The notes under the pieces are model-generated. The model was not told where the DNA came from and made no database searches. It saw only the letters and a list, made by a program, of their open reading frames with translations. Both the position numbers and the translations under genes were made by a program. From assembly GCA_022316685.1 (NCBI GenBank), contig JAKJHU010000056.1:2471872-2535871 (forward strand): DNA of 64,000 nucleotides, in the 5' to 3' direction. Source of the DNA: Progne subis subis. Taxonomy: Eukaryota; Chordata; Aves; Passeriformes; Hirundinidae. Numbering within the stretch: position 1 is the first letter of the stretch; the number at the start of each line of letters is the position of its first letter. Below are positions 1 through 13,800 of the stretch, piece by piece.

Positions 1-1859
1 AAAGGGATCTCCGTCTCCTAAAGGAGATGCATCCTTTATGTTTCCTCACAAAAGCCCCCTAAAATGTGACTTTAACTATGAGACAGTTTGAACAGAATTT
101 TTTTAAAGCACATAATTTCTTATGAAACAAAACCACAAGTGTTTGATTGCAAACCCTCCCTCAGTCTCCTTGCTCAGGATAGCAAACATTTCATGCTGAA
201 ATGCACCATAGGGAAGCAAAGAGCACCAAGGTCACCAAGGTGGAAAAAACTAACATCACCCCTTCATCAGGGTTGCCATATGGTCAGATTTCTGCTTTCA
301 TGTTTCCTTTCTTAAGCTCAAATGTTGACTGGCTGGAAAGGGAGGAATACAAAATGCATCAAGGTTCACCGTATGGACCCTGGTCTCCTGTGCACTACGT
401 GTGTCAGAGATCTGATATATCAGAGACATCATGCTCACCATGCAAAGGCTACATGGCCTATCAGCTACTATTTCCTTCCACAAATTCCCAGAAGAAACCC
501 TGGGAGTCCTACAAAACATCTTCCATTCTCCTACCACACAGAAATCCAAACCATATGCTTCAAAGTTTGCAGAAGTAACAACTGCTGCTCTCCAGAACTG
601 ACTGTCAACCTGGTTTATTCTCCTCTGCTTGTACACAAACATCTCATCCAAGCTGCAAATAACCCTCTGTGATCCTGAAAACTTCAGTGATCCAAGTCTA
701 CACCATTGTACATGTTGGTGTTCAGGGTCCTTAGCAGAACTTTCATCTGAGAATTAAGCACCAAAAAAAGAAATTGCTGGGTCTGAATCTCATTTCCCAT
801 TTAACAACTGAGGGAGTTGATAATCTCAGTCTAAAAATAGTCAATTCGTGCTCAGAACACCCTTGACAGACAGGAATTATCAGCATCCTGATTTCAAATG
901 TGAGAAAAAAAATGAAGATACCCATCTAGATGAACTAGGACTGCAGGTCAAGTCTCCAGAGGGTCAAAGCAGCACCAAAACCAACCCCACGTTTTCACTG
1001 TGAACTGCAGCCATGGTTCTGCTTGACAATCAATGAGACATAAAAATCCAGCCTGTACACTTCTTTCTATCAAAGAAAAAAAAAAGCAACATTATTTCAA
1101 TTTCCAGTAAGGAAAAAAATGTTTTATTGGATTGTCCTTCCAGTATTAAAAAAAAATAAATAAATTTACTTTGCATACAGAAGTTTCAGCCCTAGAAAAG
1201 TCCACAGTGAAATACATTCCTCTCTGGCAGACAGCACAGCACAACACAGCAACTCCTGACATGAAATGAACCCTAAGATAACACCGTGACAAAAAGGGGA
1301 CTTTAAGTAAAAAGAATGCAATTATCCCAATGGGAGTTGCTCCAGGGCACCTGTGTTAACCCTCCTGCCAAAAATATTTTGAACTCTTTAATGGCTACAG
1401 ATGATAAGAAAAGTTATGATGAGAGAAAGTCTGTGAGGCAACACCTGCAAAGTGAAGTATTTTTAAGAAAAATGCTTCAGATACAGGGAGGGAAGTAATT
1501 AAAAACCCAAAGAAATATGTGTACTGCTGTCTTTGTTTTCACCCAAGCTGAACTTCCCCTGGAATTGAATCGCTGGCTCACTGGGGCAGCTAGCTGACAT
1601 CCTGAGCCACGAACAGGAAAAGCTTGTCTGGGAAATCAGCACAAAACTCAGGCTTGTTTGTTTGGAAAGGAGCCCACAAGTAAACACACACACACAGAGA
1701 CACAGACCAAGGTCTGCAGCACAGACAGCTAGGGAACAGGACTGGGTGATAAAGGACCAAAATCCTCCCTGCTGACCCTGCCTCAGTCTGATTTGCTTTT
1801 GGGAATGGCAGGTCCATGAGGCCAGAAGGAAAATCCAGAGCAGAGAAAACTCTCCATGG
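1..1859. other. Presumed XYLB intron 15 or downstream sequence, no gene seen
   Basis: AT-rich, with short A runs at 1073-1084 and 1148-1155. No exon with conserved content was recognised on either strand, and in particular no XYLB 3' exon. The CR1 element begins at its right edge. Confidence 0.6.
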
Positions 1860-3466
1860 AAGAGACCAGGTTAGGGACCATTTATATAAACTGAATGCAC
1901 AGAAGTCCATGGGAGCTCATGGGATGCACCCCTGAGTGCTGAGGTGGTTGTCTGAGGTAATTGTGAGACCACTCTTTTACCTTTGAAAGGTCATGGCAAT
2001 TCAGGGAGGCTCCTCAGGGCTAGAGGAAAGCAAATGTTGCTTCTGTCTTCAATAATGCCAAAGAGGAGGACACCAGGAATTACAGGTCAGTCAGGCTCAC
2101 CTTGATCCTGGGGAAGGTGGAGAAAAACCTCCTGGAAACGACTTCCAAACATATGAAGGATAGAAACGTGACTGGCATTAGTCAGCACAGCCTTCTAAGA
2201 TGAGATGACTGATTTGATGGATGAGGAGAAAGCAGGGGATTTTGTTTATCTCTATTTTAGCAAGCCTTTTGACACTGTCTCCCACAAGATCTTCTCTGAC
2301 AAGCTGATGAAGTACAGACTAGATACATGGACTGTGAGGTGGACTGAAAATTGACTGAACTGCTGGACTTAAATGTTGTGTACAGTGGTACCAGGTCCAG
2401 TTGGGAGCAACTCACTAGTGGTTTATCCCAAGGGTCAGCACTGGTCTGATACTGTTCAATATTAACAACCTAGATGATGGGACAAAGCGTATCCTCAGCA
2501 AGTTTGCAGGTGACACAACACTGAGGGGAGTGCTGATACACAAGAGGGCTGTGCTGCCATCAGCAGGAGCTCAGCAGTCTGGAGGAATGGACCAGGAACC
2601 TCATCCAGTTTAATAAATGGAAGTGAAAAGTCCTGCAGATGAGGAGGAAACACTCCGTGCACCAACTGGCTGAAGATGGGCTGGGAAGCAGCTTGGCAGA
2701 AAAAGATCTGAGGATCCTGAAGTACAGCAAGGCAAAAAAAGATCCAGCCCTGTGTCCTTGCAGAAAAGGCAGCCAACAGCATCCTGGGTGGCACTAGAAA
2801 GAACAACAGGATGAGGAGGTGCCCAGCACATGGGACACATCACCAGTCCTGGGTCCAGGCTGGGCAAGAGAGTGCAAGGACATGGACACACGGGAGTGAG
2901 CCCAGTGAAGGAATGTGCAGGTGATTAAGGGATTGGAACATCTGGCATCCAAGGAAAGGCTGAGCGAGCTGGGACTGCTCAGCCTGGAGGAAAGACTCAC
3001 AGGGAATCTTATCAATGAGCATAAACAGCTGATGAGGAGGAGTAAGACAAGAGATTCTTCTCTGTACTGTCTAGTGACAGAAAAAGAGGCAAAGGGCACA
3101 AACTGAAATAAGAAAAAAAAAAAAAAATCCTTTCAAACGTAATTTTTTTTTTTTTTTAATTGTACAGGTGATCAAATACTGCAGCCGGTTTCCCAGAGAG
3201 GCTCTGGAACCTCCAGCCTTTGAGACAAAGGGTAGCTTTAGATTAGCTATGAAGAAAAAATGCTTTACTTATGAGGGTGTTAAGACATCCTCTGGTTGTC
3301 CAGAAAACTTGCAGGTACCCCATCCCTAGAAGAGTTCAAGGCTAGGTTGGCTAGGGCTTGGAGCAACCTGGGTTAGAGGAAGGTGGCCCTGCCCATGGCA
3401 GGGGGGTGGAATGACATGACCTTTAAGATCCTTCCAACCCAAACCATTCCATGATTCTGTGATTCA
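1860..3466 (+). mobile_element. CR1 LINE, 3' part from reverse transcriptase to tail
   Basis: From about 1870 the degraded translation follows the CR1 ORF2 order. It starts with an LN-x-x-KSMG block, then IYLYFSKPFDTVS and the DGT...LSKFAGDT region of reverse transcriptase, then the GLEHLASKERLSELGLLSLE block at 2922-2990. It ends with an avian CR1 3' end, CCATGATTCTGTGATTC, at about 3448-3465. Frameshifts and stops are numerous. A1-T tracts at 3113-3157 interrupt it. It may be two CR1 copies end to end. Confidence 0.9.
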
Positions 3467-6400
3467 AACCCAAACTGGACACAGTCCTGGGCTGTCTCCT
3501 CCAACCAGCTCTGCTCTGACTAGGAGAGGTCATTTCCATCCTCTTCCACATTGTGATTTGAATTACTCTTAGTATAACACTACATGCAACTGCAAACAGT
3601 GCAAAATATCCTGAAAGACTACTTTGCAAAATCAGTCTGGGTGAGATATTAATGTACAAAGATCCATTTTTCATCATCATATGCTTCAGTCTGTACAGAC
3701 AAAAATACTAAGCTGTATGTAAGTATCTACTTTGAAATATATAGAAACTAAATAGCTGGAGAGCAAGGAGTTAGAGAAAAACAGAAATGTGGTCATATGC
3801 CTCTAATATAAAGTGCATCTTCAGTAGACTTAATGAAATCAGGACAGAACAAGCTCAAGATGACAAAATTACTTAAGAAAGCACCATTATGAAGGTAATT
3901 TTTTGACTAGTAAGTAATGACACTCTTGAGGACATCACAGCTATTTTGGAGAGAAAAGTTTGTGGAAGTAGACATCTCTGCTTTGCAGGAGCCTTTGACT
4001 CCAACCAAGCCAACTGATTTCAGTGGGAATTGGGTGGGACCACGGCAACACAGTGCAGCTTTGCAAGCTGTGATGATCTAGTCCTAAAGGCTTCAACAAG
4101 AACCAAACACGTTTAGAGCTGAAGACCTTGAAGACAGCTAATTTACATTTTGAGATAATACAATTGAGATAATTTTCTATCCTCCATTATGAGCAGGGAG
4201 CTCTTCATCATTTTCAAGGTCCTCATACATTCCATCAGAAAAACAAGTGGTACATCCCCGCATGCACTATACTATGGTTTTTAAGTGAGTAAAAAGGACA
4301 GAATATGTATAAAGGACATGACTAAATTGATTTTTCAGAACCTCCTGGCTTTGAAGTGCCTGTTATTTAACACTGTGATATCTCCAGGGGGGAGAGTGGT
4401 CCGTAACTTTGTAAGGAGGAAACAAAGGGAAGCGCTCGGATGCTGCACAGAAACAAACAGACGGACACATTTACTTGACATGCTCCCCAGAAGCCCTGCA
4501 GGCTTCATCAGCTGTACTTGTAAGGCCTTTGAAGTGTGGCTGTTGCACAGCTTGTAAGTCCCTTCCTCTGGAGCTCAGGAGCTTGTGGTGTTATAAGCTA
4601 CTTAAGCTCCTTAGTCCAGATCTAAGCAAACAGCTTGATGCACTTACAAGCTTCACTCCTTCTTATTCTGAAGATGTTAAGCTGCTTAGCTTACTGTCTT
4701 CAACTTTCAAATTCCTACAACCAGATCCTACCCATATACCATGAATCTGCCTTTATTAGCCTGATTCTCCCCTCTGCTGAGGATTCTGAATGTCTTTTGC
4801 CGAGTCACCAGTAGAACAAAACGTTCTTTTATAGCTGAGTTCTTCCAAAGTCATAGCCAATACCTGAATGTCCATTGCTTTGGTAAGTACCACTCTGCAT
4901 TTCCAGTATCCACAGATTACTGTATATCAACCATAATCACCTGTTCTAACAAATCTCTGTCCATTAATAAAATCCGTCAAATATTTCAGTTAGAATTTAT
5001 AAAAAAACAAAACCAACTCCATGCTGGTGTAACTCTCTCCTCGTTCTTACTATGAACTTTTGTTTCAGTAGGAACTGCAGAAACTTTTGGAAGAAATTCT
5101 GCTCATACATAAAAGATGGTTTTCATCCAAATCAAACTGGTACCAAACTACCAGCACTTAAAATTAATAATCTTACAAGAGAATCCTTAAACTAAGAAGT
5201 ACATTAAGACTGGCACAAATGGAGATGACACATTTTCTAGGGCTGAAATCATTAAAACTTTGTATCTATAAATAAAAGATAGAGCAGACATTAATAAATC
5301 TTAACAAGTAACCACAAAGAAGACACAATTCCATTTTAATCATAGCACAAAAATAAGCTACTGAACCAAGTGTGGAAGTGCTGTTATATTGACACTAGAA
5401 ATGTAAAAAAAATAAGATAGAAAGGCTTAAAATGCCTGGTTTTCACTGAGGATATTGATAGAAGCAACACACTGGTGAAAGGCAGGCAATCATTACATGC
5501 TGTAAAATAAAAGAACAAATTATATTGCAAAGATATAGGAAAACCACAGCGGTGAGTGTTGCTATACACTAATGAAAACCTGAAGCCAGAGCAGACAAAG
5601 CAGTTACTTGTACCAACTTGTAACATAATCCATATGGTCTGAATATCACATCAATACCAGGATCTTAAAACAGCCCCCTTGCCCAGGATGATGGCAATGA
5701 TCAAAACACACACAAAGAGATCTCACAGACTGCCTGGGCAGGCAATACAGGAACCACGACACACTACAGTTATCCCTATACCAACTAATGAACTGATTAA
5801 CTATAGACTATAACTATCCCTATATTAACTAATTAACTGATGAACTAATAAACTAATAAATGTTAGGCTAAGCACCATGCTCACATCTGCTTTATGCTAC
5901 AACTTCTCAAAAATCCTAGGAAAAAAAACCCAAGCAGCTCTCGACTTAATCACAAAATCCATGGGTTCGGGATGTCAACAAGGGATGTTTAGAACAAATA
6001 ATATGTTACCTCTGCAAAAGTTGTGTACAAATGGAGTGCCCAATTATTATAATGTTACCTGTGGAAAATATAAATGCTTTACAGAAGCATAAACATTTTA
6101 TGGGTATTTAGATGAGTTCCTTCATCACAGTTTCTTGTAGAAAGAAGGCCGCCACAGGACAAAAAAGGAAGTGGATCTCACAAAATAATGATCATTTTTT
6201 AAAAAAGACATGACAGGAGGAGTAGCAGTAAGTGATCAGTTTTCACAGTGAAAGGTAATCTGGGAAAAAGAGGAGAGTTAGACAAAAAACCCAACACTGA
6301 AGAGAACTGAATTTACACACACAACAGGCTCTGAAGTATTACCTTTGAGTAAAGCATAGTAGATTTTAAAAATGCCATGAAAATACCAGATCAATACTCA

Positions 6401-8339
6401 AAAAATGGAAAAAGCAAGTACATTAAAAATTTTATGAAAGGAATAAAGCCAGAAACAGCAGTATGCCACTGGTTAAATAAAAGTTGACTTTGAATACTCA
6501 GTGCAGCACCACTCTTACATCTCAAAAAGAACACAGCAGAAATGGAAACAATATAGAGAGACACAACAAGGCTGATCAAAGGTGGGACAGCTTCCAACGA
6601 GACATGAGTAAGTCCTGATTACAATTACTCAGCCAAGAAAAGAAATGGTCAAGGGAATACCAGGAGGAGGCCAGCAGAGCACAGGAAGTCAGAGGCAATA
6701 AATAAAGAGATAGAATAACTAATCGCTGTTTCTCACAGTACAAATCCTACCAAGGTGCAAATGAAGTTATCAGGTGACATGCTTAACATAAACAGAAAAT
6801 AGGGACATCTCACACAATGCACAGCTCAGGTGAAGCTCTCAGTGCTGCAGGATACCATGGTTGACCAAAAACCTACATGATTTTAAAAAGTGATTAAAGA
6901 AATCATGGGGAAAATCTGCCAACAAATGTTACATTAAAAAACCTGAGGTTTGGGAATTGCTAAGCTGCAGACCAGGAGGATGTTCAAGCCTTGCTTGTGT
7001 GTTACAGACTGGTCACTGTCAGAAGAAGACTTTGGCCAAGCTGTGCCTTCAGTCTGCCTCAGGATAACCATTTTTACCTTCACAAACAGCAGCAAGACTA
7101 TTTCATCTTTGAGCACTCTTGAAAGAACCTCTCCTTGATTCTCTTTTGAACAAAAAAAAGCCTGCAAATCAGGTCGGGCCAGAGGTGATTCAAAAGACTT
7201 TTCAGCTGGGAAGACACAGATTGCACAGATTCCCTGTCACAAAATATATTAAAGTATTTTACAATGGGTGTTTAAAAAATTCACTATCAAGCCAACAAAT
7301 AAGGCACCTTCAAATCTTGCAAAGAAATATTTGATTCTATCAGACCCAAATGTCCAAGTCCAGCCATTTCCCCCCTCAATAATTTTGTTTCAAAAGTTAT
7401 AAAATGACAAAAAGTCTTACAACCTTAATTATATTTATCATAATTCTGAAGATTACAACCATCTTGACCTTTTTACCCATGTGCTAATGCAACTTCACAT
7501 TAATCTTCTCTGTTTAGCAGGAGTTATCAAATGCCATATAGCATGTAAACTACATCTTGATTGCTGAGAAAACATCTCCTTGCCGAACATTATTTAGGCA
7601 GGTGCTGAAGTTTTATTGACTTGAGAGGCACCTAAGCACCTTCTTGCATCAGAAATATCTAATCCTGACAGCACTGAGCCAACTGGAAGCCAAAACTCTG
7701 GACTTCAACCCCAAAACTTCAGTCCACGGTACCTCATCCAAATGGTGGCTGGTCAAGATGTTGCTTTGCCTTCTTCCACTACCATGAAGAGTATTACACA
7801 ATGCAGATAGAAGAGAAAGCATTCTTTGTCAGAAATAATTAAACTTGTCACTGACTTTCTGTAAAACTCAAAAGCCATCTGGGAAAAGAGCAGTATGTCT
7901 CCACATCCACATGAGTGACAAGGTCAGAGCACCCCTCACTTCCTTGTTTTCATCTCCATCACTGATTCTGTTCATCATGCTGTAAATTAATCCATAAAAA
8001 TTTGGATGGAGTACCTACTGTAATTAGCTCTATCTGTCCAAAGAAGGCAAAACGAGACGGGGTGGCAGCTGAGGGATCCAATTGGCTCGTGACTGCAGAG
8101 TGACAGGACTAGGTCAATATACCAACTTTATTCAGAAGGAGGACAACATAAAATTAGCCTTGTCATGTTACATTTCCCAGACATGGTTTCAAGACCTTCA
8201 GTTAGCAAGAGCTCACTAATAAAATGTTTTATATTCATACTCCTCCCTGTGATCTTTTTTTTTTTATATAGCCCATTAGAAACTCTCCTCTATCAGTTTA
8301 TGGACATTGCCTCACCTTATCTGCTCTGTACCTCAGAGA
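3467..8339. other. Inferred XYLB intron 15, no feature recognised
   Basis: Unique-looking AT-rich sequence. A degenerate duplication of TATCCCTATA...AACTAAT...AACTGA lies at about 5770-5860. No coding exon seen. Confidence 0.6.
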
Positions 8340-8832
8340 AGAGCACCTCAACAAACTGACATTAGGTTCCCCTGGAGCATCCTGTTCTTCAGGCTGAGCA
8401 AGACCAGCTCCCCCAGCCTCTCTGCCCAGAGCAGGTCCTCCAGCCACAAGGCATTTTGGAGGCTCCCCACTGCACTTGGTCCAGTTTGTCAATAAATTTC
8501 TTGCATTAAGGGGCCCCAAACCAAGCACAGCACTCCAGATGTCATCTGCTGAATAAAGGACAGTAATTCTCCCTCAACTGCCTGGTTGTGCTTCTGTTGG
8601 TACAGCCTGCACATTCTCAACCTTCCTTGCTGCAACAACACAGTGCTGGCTCGTTTTTAGCTGGACCTCCCACATCCCTTTCAGCTGAGCTTCCCCCCAG
8701 ATTCTTATCAAGGCAGGGAGTCTATGTGCCCCTGGTGCAAGACTTGACATTTTTCCTTGTTGAATTTGATGAGGCTCCCAACAGACCATTCCTCTGTTTA
8801 ACATGCAACTTACATGATTTATTCAAGTCACA
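8340..8832 (-). mobile_element. CR1 LINE fragment, 3' truncated
   Basis: The minus strand starting near 8830 reads as CR1 reverse-transcriptase C-terminal sequence (SLIKFNKEKC, then a VLH-like block). It continues into the region equivalent to the one before the GLEHL block at about 8350-8430. No ATTCTGTGA tail follows. Several frameshifts. Confidence 0.8.
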
Positions 8833-10599
8833 AGCATGAGCTTCTCATCATCACAGCAAAGGATAAGCCTGGAGATAGAGCTGAATGTGTAAGACAGGAT
8901 TAGGTGTACGCTAGATGGAGAAGTGTGTTGCACAGCTCGCCTCTTTGACCTTTTCTCATTATGTCACAAGACCTCTCTCAATGTTTATACTCAGAGACTG
9001 ACACACTGGGGGTCTCACTGCTGAAACTTCTCTGTTCTGAGAGACTCACTGCCCTGTTTGAGGGATTTCTGCCAGGCATTGCTACATGGCTCACAAATGA
9101 CACAACTCAGTTTTCTCGGTGGCTTTCAGGAGGAGGTGAAAATTTCAAGTTAGGAGCTTAGGAAACTGCTTCAGAACATGCTTAAACTCGAGTAGGGCAA
9201 TCATTAGTATCAACAAGTCAATGAGACAACAATATCCATATTTACATCTAGACTCACAATAGAAACAAAGAAAAAAATTGGCCAGACTAGAGGTAAAGTC
9301 CATTTCTATGAAAATATGTACCTTTTCTTCTAAAGAATGCTTCCTTAAATCACAGGTGCAATTGAAGGGTAGGGAAACATTCACTTCTATTGGCTCCACG
9401 GAACCTATTCTGCAACTAAAGAAGCAGCTGAATTTCCACCAACAATCCTGCAGAAAAATGTGTTCCCTCTTGGTTTTGTTTGCCTTCTAAATTTTCTGTG
9501 AACTTTGAAAACATCTCAGGAGTGGCCCTCTGAATTTATAATGGCAAATGAAAGAATACAGGAGACCCACACAATTAAATATGACGGAGAAGCTGCCACT
9601 ACACTGACAAGACAAGAAGTGCTTGTATTTGTATTTATATAAACCCATGGATACTTATGGGTATCAGCCAGATGTGTCTCAAAATAATTTCTGCTGCTAA
9701 GATCAGAATAGTGGGACACCTGTGCGATTTTTAAAATTGTTCCAGAAGATTTAAAGGCTGCCTTTTCACCAGAATACACATCCCTAAATAACTTCCAGGG
9801 ACTGTTTATGAAAATTACTGGTAACATTCATACACCTGGGCATTTCCTTTGCATCATTGTCAAGACTAACACATCAGATAACTGCTGTGCTTGCAACCTA
9901 GAAGCACTTGGGCATTTCATGCATGAGTAGCACTGGGTCAGGAAGAGGTTAATGTGTGGAAACACAAAATGGATTTGGCAAGAAGAAAGAGGAGGAAGCA
10001 GTGCAGTTCAGCAGAAGAATATGACATTTCAGCACATGGGGATATTAAAACATCAGCTATTCTCTTTCTAGGCAACGAGGGATGTGCACCACTATATGAA
10101 GCATATCTTGGCAAACTGAGTGAGTGTTACAATTTTCAGAGAACATGGAAGGGAATAAAAGAATAATTTCTCAACACTGTGTGTGATTTGGATGAGCTGG
10201 TATCCACTAAGGATCTGGAAACGTCCTTTTTATCTCTCAGTCACAAAACAATTTGAAACATGATGGGGAGGAAACAGTTATTCCCTTCCTGTTCTGTAGC
10301 TGAGCCTAAATCAAGACCTGAAGTGTCAATTTACCTTCTAGAATCTTTTGTTGCAGTTTAATTTACTTTTCCTCCAATGTAATCCTGGTGTCACCTTACT
10401 GTTTAATATTGAAAGTTATTGACAAAGGAAATGCTGATTCATGAAAATGAGATTTTGCTCTAATGTATTCATGTGAAAACAAATGAGCCTGTACTGCTAC
10501 ATGGTTCTTCCTCTTGCTCACATTTTCATTTCAGCCCTGATAGAATTTCAGATGGGGTGAGTGAATCCTTCACAAATGCTGCAGCAAGTTTTTCTCAGC
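8833..10599. other. Inferred XYLB intron 15, no feature recognised
   Basis: Unique-looking sequence between two CR1 fragments. The ORFs are short and do not resemble a known protein. Confidence 0.6.
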
Positions 10600-10803
10600 T
10601 GTGAGCCAACAAACAGAGCAGAGCACTGGAACAGCTGCCCAGGGAGGTCATGGAGTCTCTCTCCTTGGAGACATTCCAAACCCACCTGGACACGTTCCTG
10701 TGTCACCTGCTCCAGGTGGCCCTGCCTTGGCAGGGGGGTTGGACTGGATGGTCTCCAGAGGTCCCTTCCAACCCAAACAGTTCTGTGATTCTGTGATTCT
10801 CTG
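10600..10803 (+). mobile_element. CR1 LINE 3' end
   Basis: Typical 5'-truncated CR1. It reads the EHWNSCPGR-like end of ORF2, then the GGTTGGACTGGATGGTCTCC stretch and the tail TTCTGTGATTCTGTGATTCT at 10782-10801. Well preserved, so a relatively young copy. Confidence 0.93.
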
Positions 10804-13800
10804 AACAAATTTTATTTCAAAGAAAAGCCTCACATCCAGTGCAATAAGAATGCTCCTTGGAGTGTAAAAGGGTGCAACCACTTACACACTGAAGCAGAGC
10901 TGTCTCTGAACTTACAGAATCTGTTTATCTAGCTTGTTCCCTATTCATACAGCACATTCTGCTTCATAGATACATATTTGCTGAGGCTTAATCCTGATTA
11001 AGATTTATATTCTAATCCAGCACTACTTATCCTCACTATTCATAGCAGCTGCACTATTCATAACCCAGTGCTTTCATTGATACTGTTTTGCAGGAGGAAG
11101 CAGCACAAGCTCCTGTTGTGCAGCATGGTCAAACCTTAAAGGTCAACACCAACCACACTTCCTCTTTTCCAGGGCTTCTCCATAACTGATTCCCATTTAA
11201 CAGTATGCATTGAAAACCACTGTGTGCTCTGCCTGGGTGCTGAGACCCTCATTCTTTGCAGGTTGCTGGTGCCACGCTATTTAATTTAGTTCAAGTACAT
11301 GCCATTCCAACACGGTCCTGGAAGGCCAGAGGATCATTCTGGAAGTCTAGTTATCCTCTGACAGCAGCATGGCAAAAACACCCCTAGGACTGGAAGAAGT
11401 ACCTGAAAACACCTATGTAAGAGCACATTCAAAAATCTTCAAGAGGAATAGGCCGAGCAATGTCAGCCTCAAAACCACAAGACATCTCCTGGAAGGTAAA
11501 GATCTCTGTCTCCAACCCAGGAACTCCTCTCGATGCACCACCACTGGGAAGAGACACTCGCTAGCTGCCACCACCCTCAGCAGCAAAGCCAGCACAACTT
11601 CTGGGAGGTTTTTCAGCCAGAATGGTCTCATTTCTATTCCCAGCACAGATCAGGGATGACCGTGGGAACAGGGTGGGATGAACAGACTACACCAAGACAC
11701 AAAAGCATTTCAGAGACTCATTCTGGAGCCACACTCCAAGGATTTGTGCAATGAGGAGCATTGGAGGAAACCAAGAAAGGGAAGCTATTTTGCAAATTGT
11801 ATGGTAGCACTTATTGAGCATTCAAATTCATGAAACAAAGCAACATGGTAAATATCCTTAGGGCCCTCATCATGATGGAGAAGAAAACAGGGGATTTTTA
11901 ATTCTTTCCAGTAATAAAACATTATGGTGTCTTTCAGTGCCTTCAAAGAACCATTTTGAATGGCTCTGGATGCAGGATGATTCAGAATTCTGAGAAACTG
12001 AAACAAGAGGAGGAGGACAGAGACAGTATGGGAAAAGGATTGGGCTTCAATATTTGGAGTACAATGGGCAAAAATTTCTCTGATGGCTGGGAAGAAGCCT
12101 CACAAAACACACTCAGTGCTCATTGTCTTGTCCTACTCTGCCACATGTTCTCACTGTAGACACAGACATTGCAAACAACTTAATTCCAGCATTGGAATCC
12201 CACTCCCCAAGCCAACAAGCACTTTGGATACACTAGCCATGCCCACCACATCAGACTAAAATAGAGCAGCAAGCACCTCACAAGCCTCTATCACACCAGT
12301 TCCAACAGTTACTCTGCCAGGAAAAGGTTAACCATGGACTGAAGCGGAATCTGTTGTACTCGCATGATCATGGAGTACTTGCACTGCTCACCTCATACAC
12401 TGGGAGAAAAAAGGGATCTGTGGAGAGTGAAACCAGAGCATCTGCTGCAAACATCAGCTGTCACCACTGCTCTGCCAGCATCCTGCCTGCATGGATTCCC
12501 AAATGCAACAGTGCTTTCCAGGAGGTTGAAAAACAGTGATGAGGTCTCATGGGTTTTGTCTCTACAACCTGCTGTCAATGCAGAGCAGCCAGAGAAGAGG
12601 CAGCTCCTCCACTTGGGCTGGACACATGCCTTGACACCTCCAGAAAAAACTGAACTGAGGAGCACGCTGAGCTGAAAGTATTTTTTATCACTATACCGAC
12701 AAGCTAAGAACATTTCTGCACAGGGGCTCAACAGGACAGGCAAGTTCTTCCACAGTGTGTAATAATGATTCCTCTAGATTCCTCTAGCAGCTCAAACAGG
12801 AGCTCTGGAGAACACCTGAAAAGGGAGATCCAGAGCCATGCAGCACCAGGATTGATGCAGAGGCACAGGCACAAGCCTGGCACAGCTCAGGAATGTTGGT
12901 CCCACCACGTGTGCCTGGACTGCCCAGTCATGCAACCTGACCTACCCCTGGTTATGGTGTTCTCCTTCCACATGGGACTGTCCACAGGGTAGCCACAGGG
13001 AGGTTTGGCAGCTGGTGTGCTCCATTCCACCTTCCTGAACGGCTTCCGAGGAAAACAGCAGCTCAAAAATGAAAAATGAGCTTTTACACAGGCGAGTACC
13101 TTGGCTATGCACAAAGCAAGCAAGCCCAAAATGGCACACACAATTTCCCCTTTCCTCCCTGGATGTCTACTGATTCCAGTAGGTGTTTTATAAATACAAA
13201 AATTATAAAAAACTATAAACCAAAGGATAAAGAACAACTTGGATCAATCCAGTTCTGATACGTGGAGGCATGCTTCATTTATTTTGGATATTTTAATCGT
13301 AGGGAGAGATATATCATGTGAAATGAGCATTTTCCTCGCTAGCTACCAGTATTTAAAGTTAGCAAAACAGAAGCCACTGAACATTTATTCAGGTGAACTC
13401 ATGTATGTAATGGAGTTGCCTTCAGCAACTCTCTCTCATTCCTGGGCCTCCTGTGACTGTGCTACCTACATTTATCTTCCTCTGATGATCACAGCTGGGC
13501 AGGATTTTCAAACTTTAAACCAGAAAGCCTCGAAGCCTGCATTATACACAGTGCTAACAGCCCAAACAAAGAGGAAAGAGCAGCGAGAGGTTTATTGTAA
13601 TACTGGTATTTTCCAAGCTCTTATCGAACAAAGCATTTAATCTAATGTATTACACTTAATGAAGAGTCAGGAACTTGTAGTGCAAATAACAGATCAGATA
13701 TAATTGGAATTTGCTCCGCACCACTAGCCTACATATATCAATAAAAACAATAACCACATTGGATTTTGGGCTCACTTCATTTGCATTTCTTAATTTAGTG

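Noticed and set aside
2495..3106. Overlapping ORFs of 60-103 codons on both strands
   Set aside because: They are shadow frames of a CR1 element.
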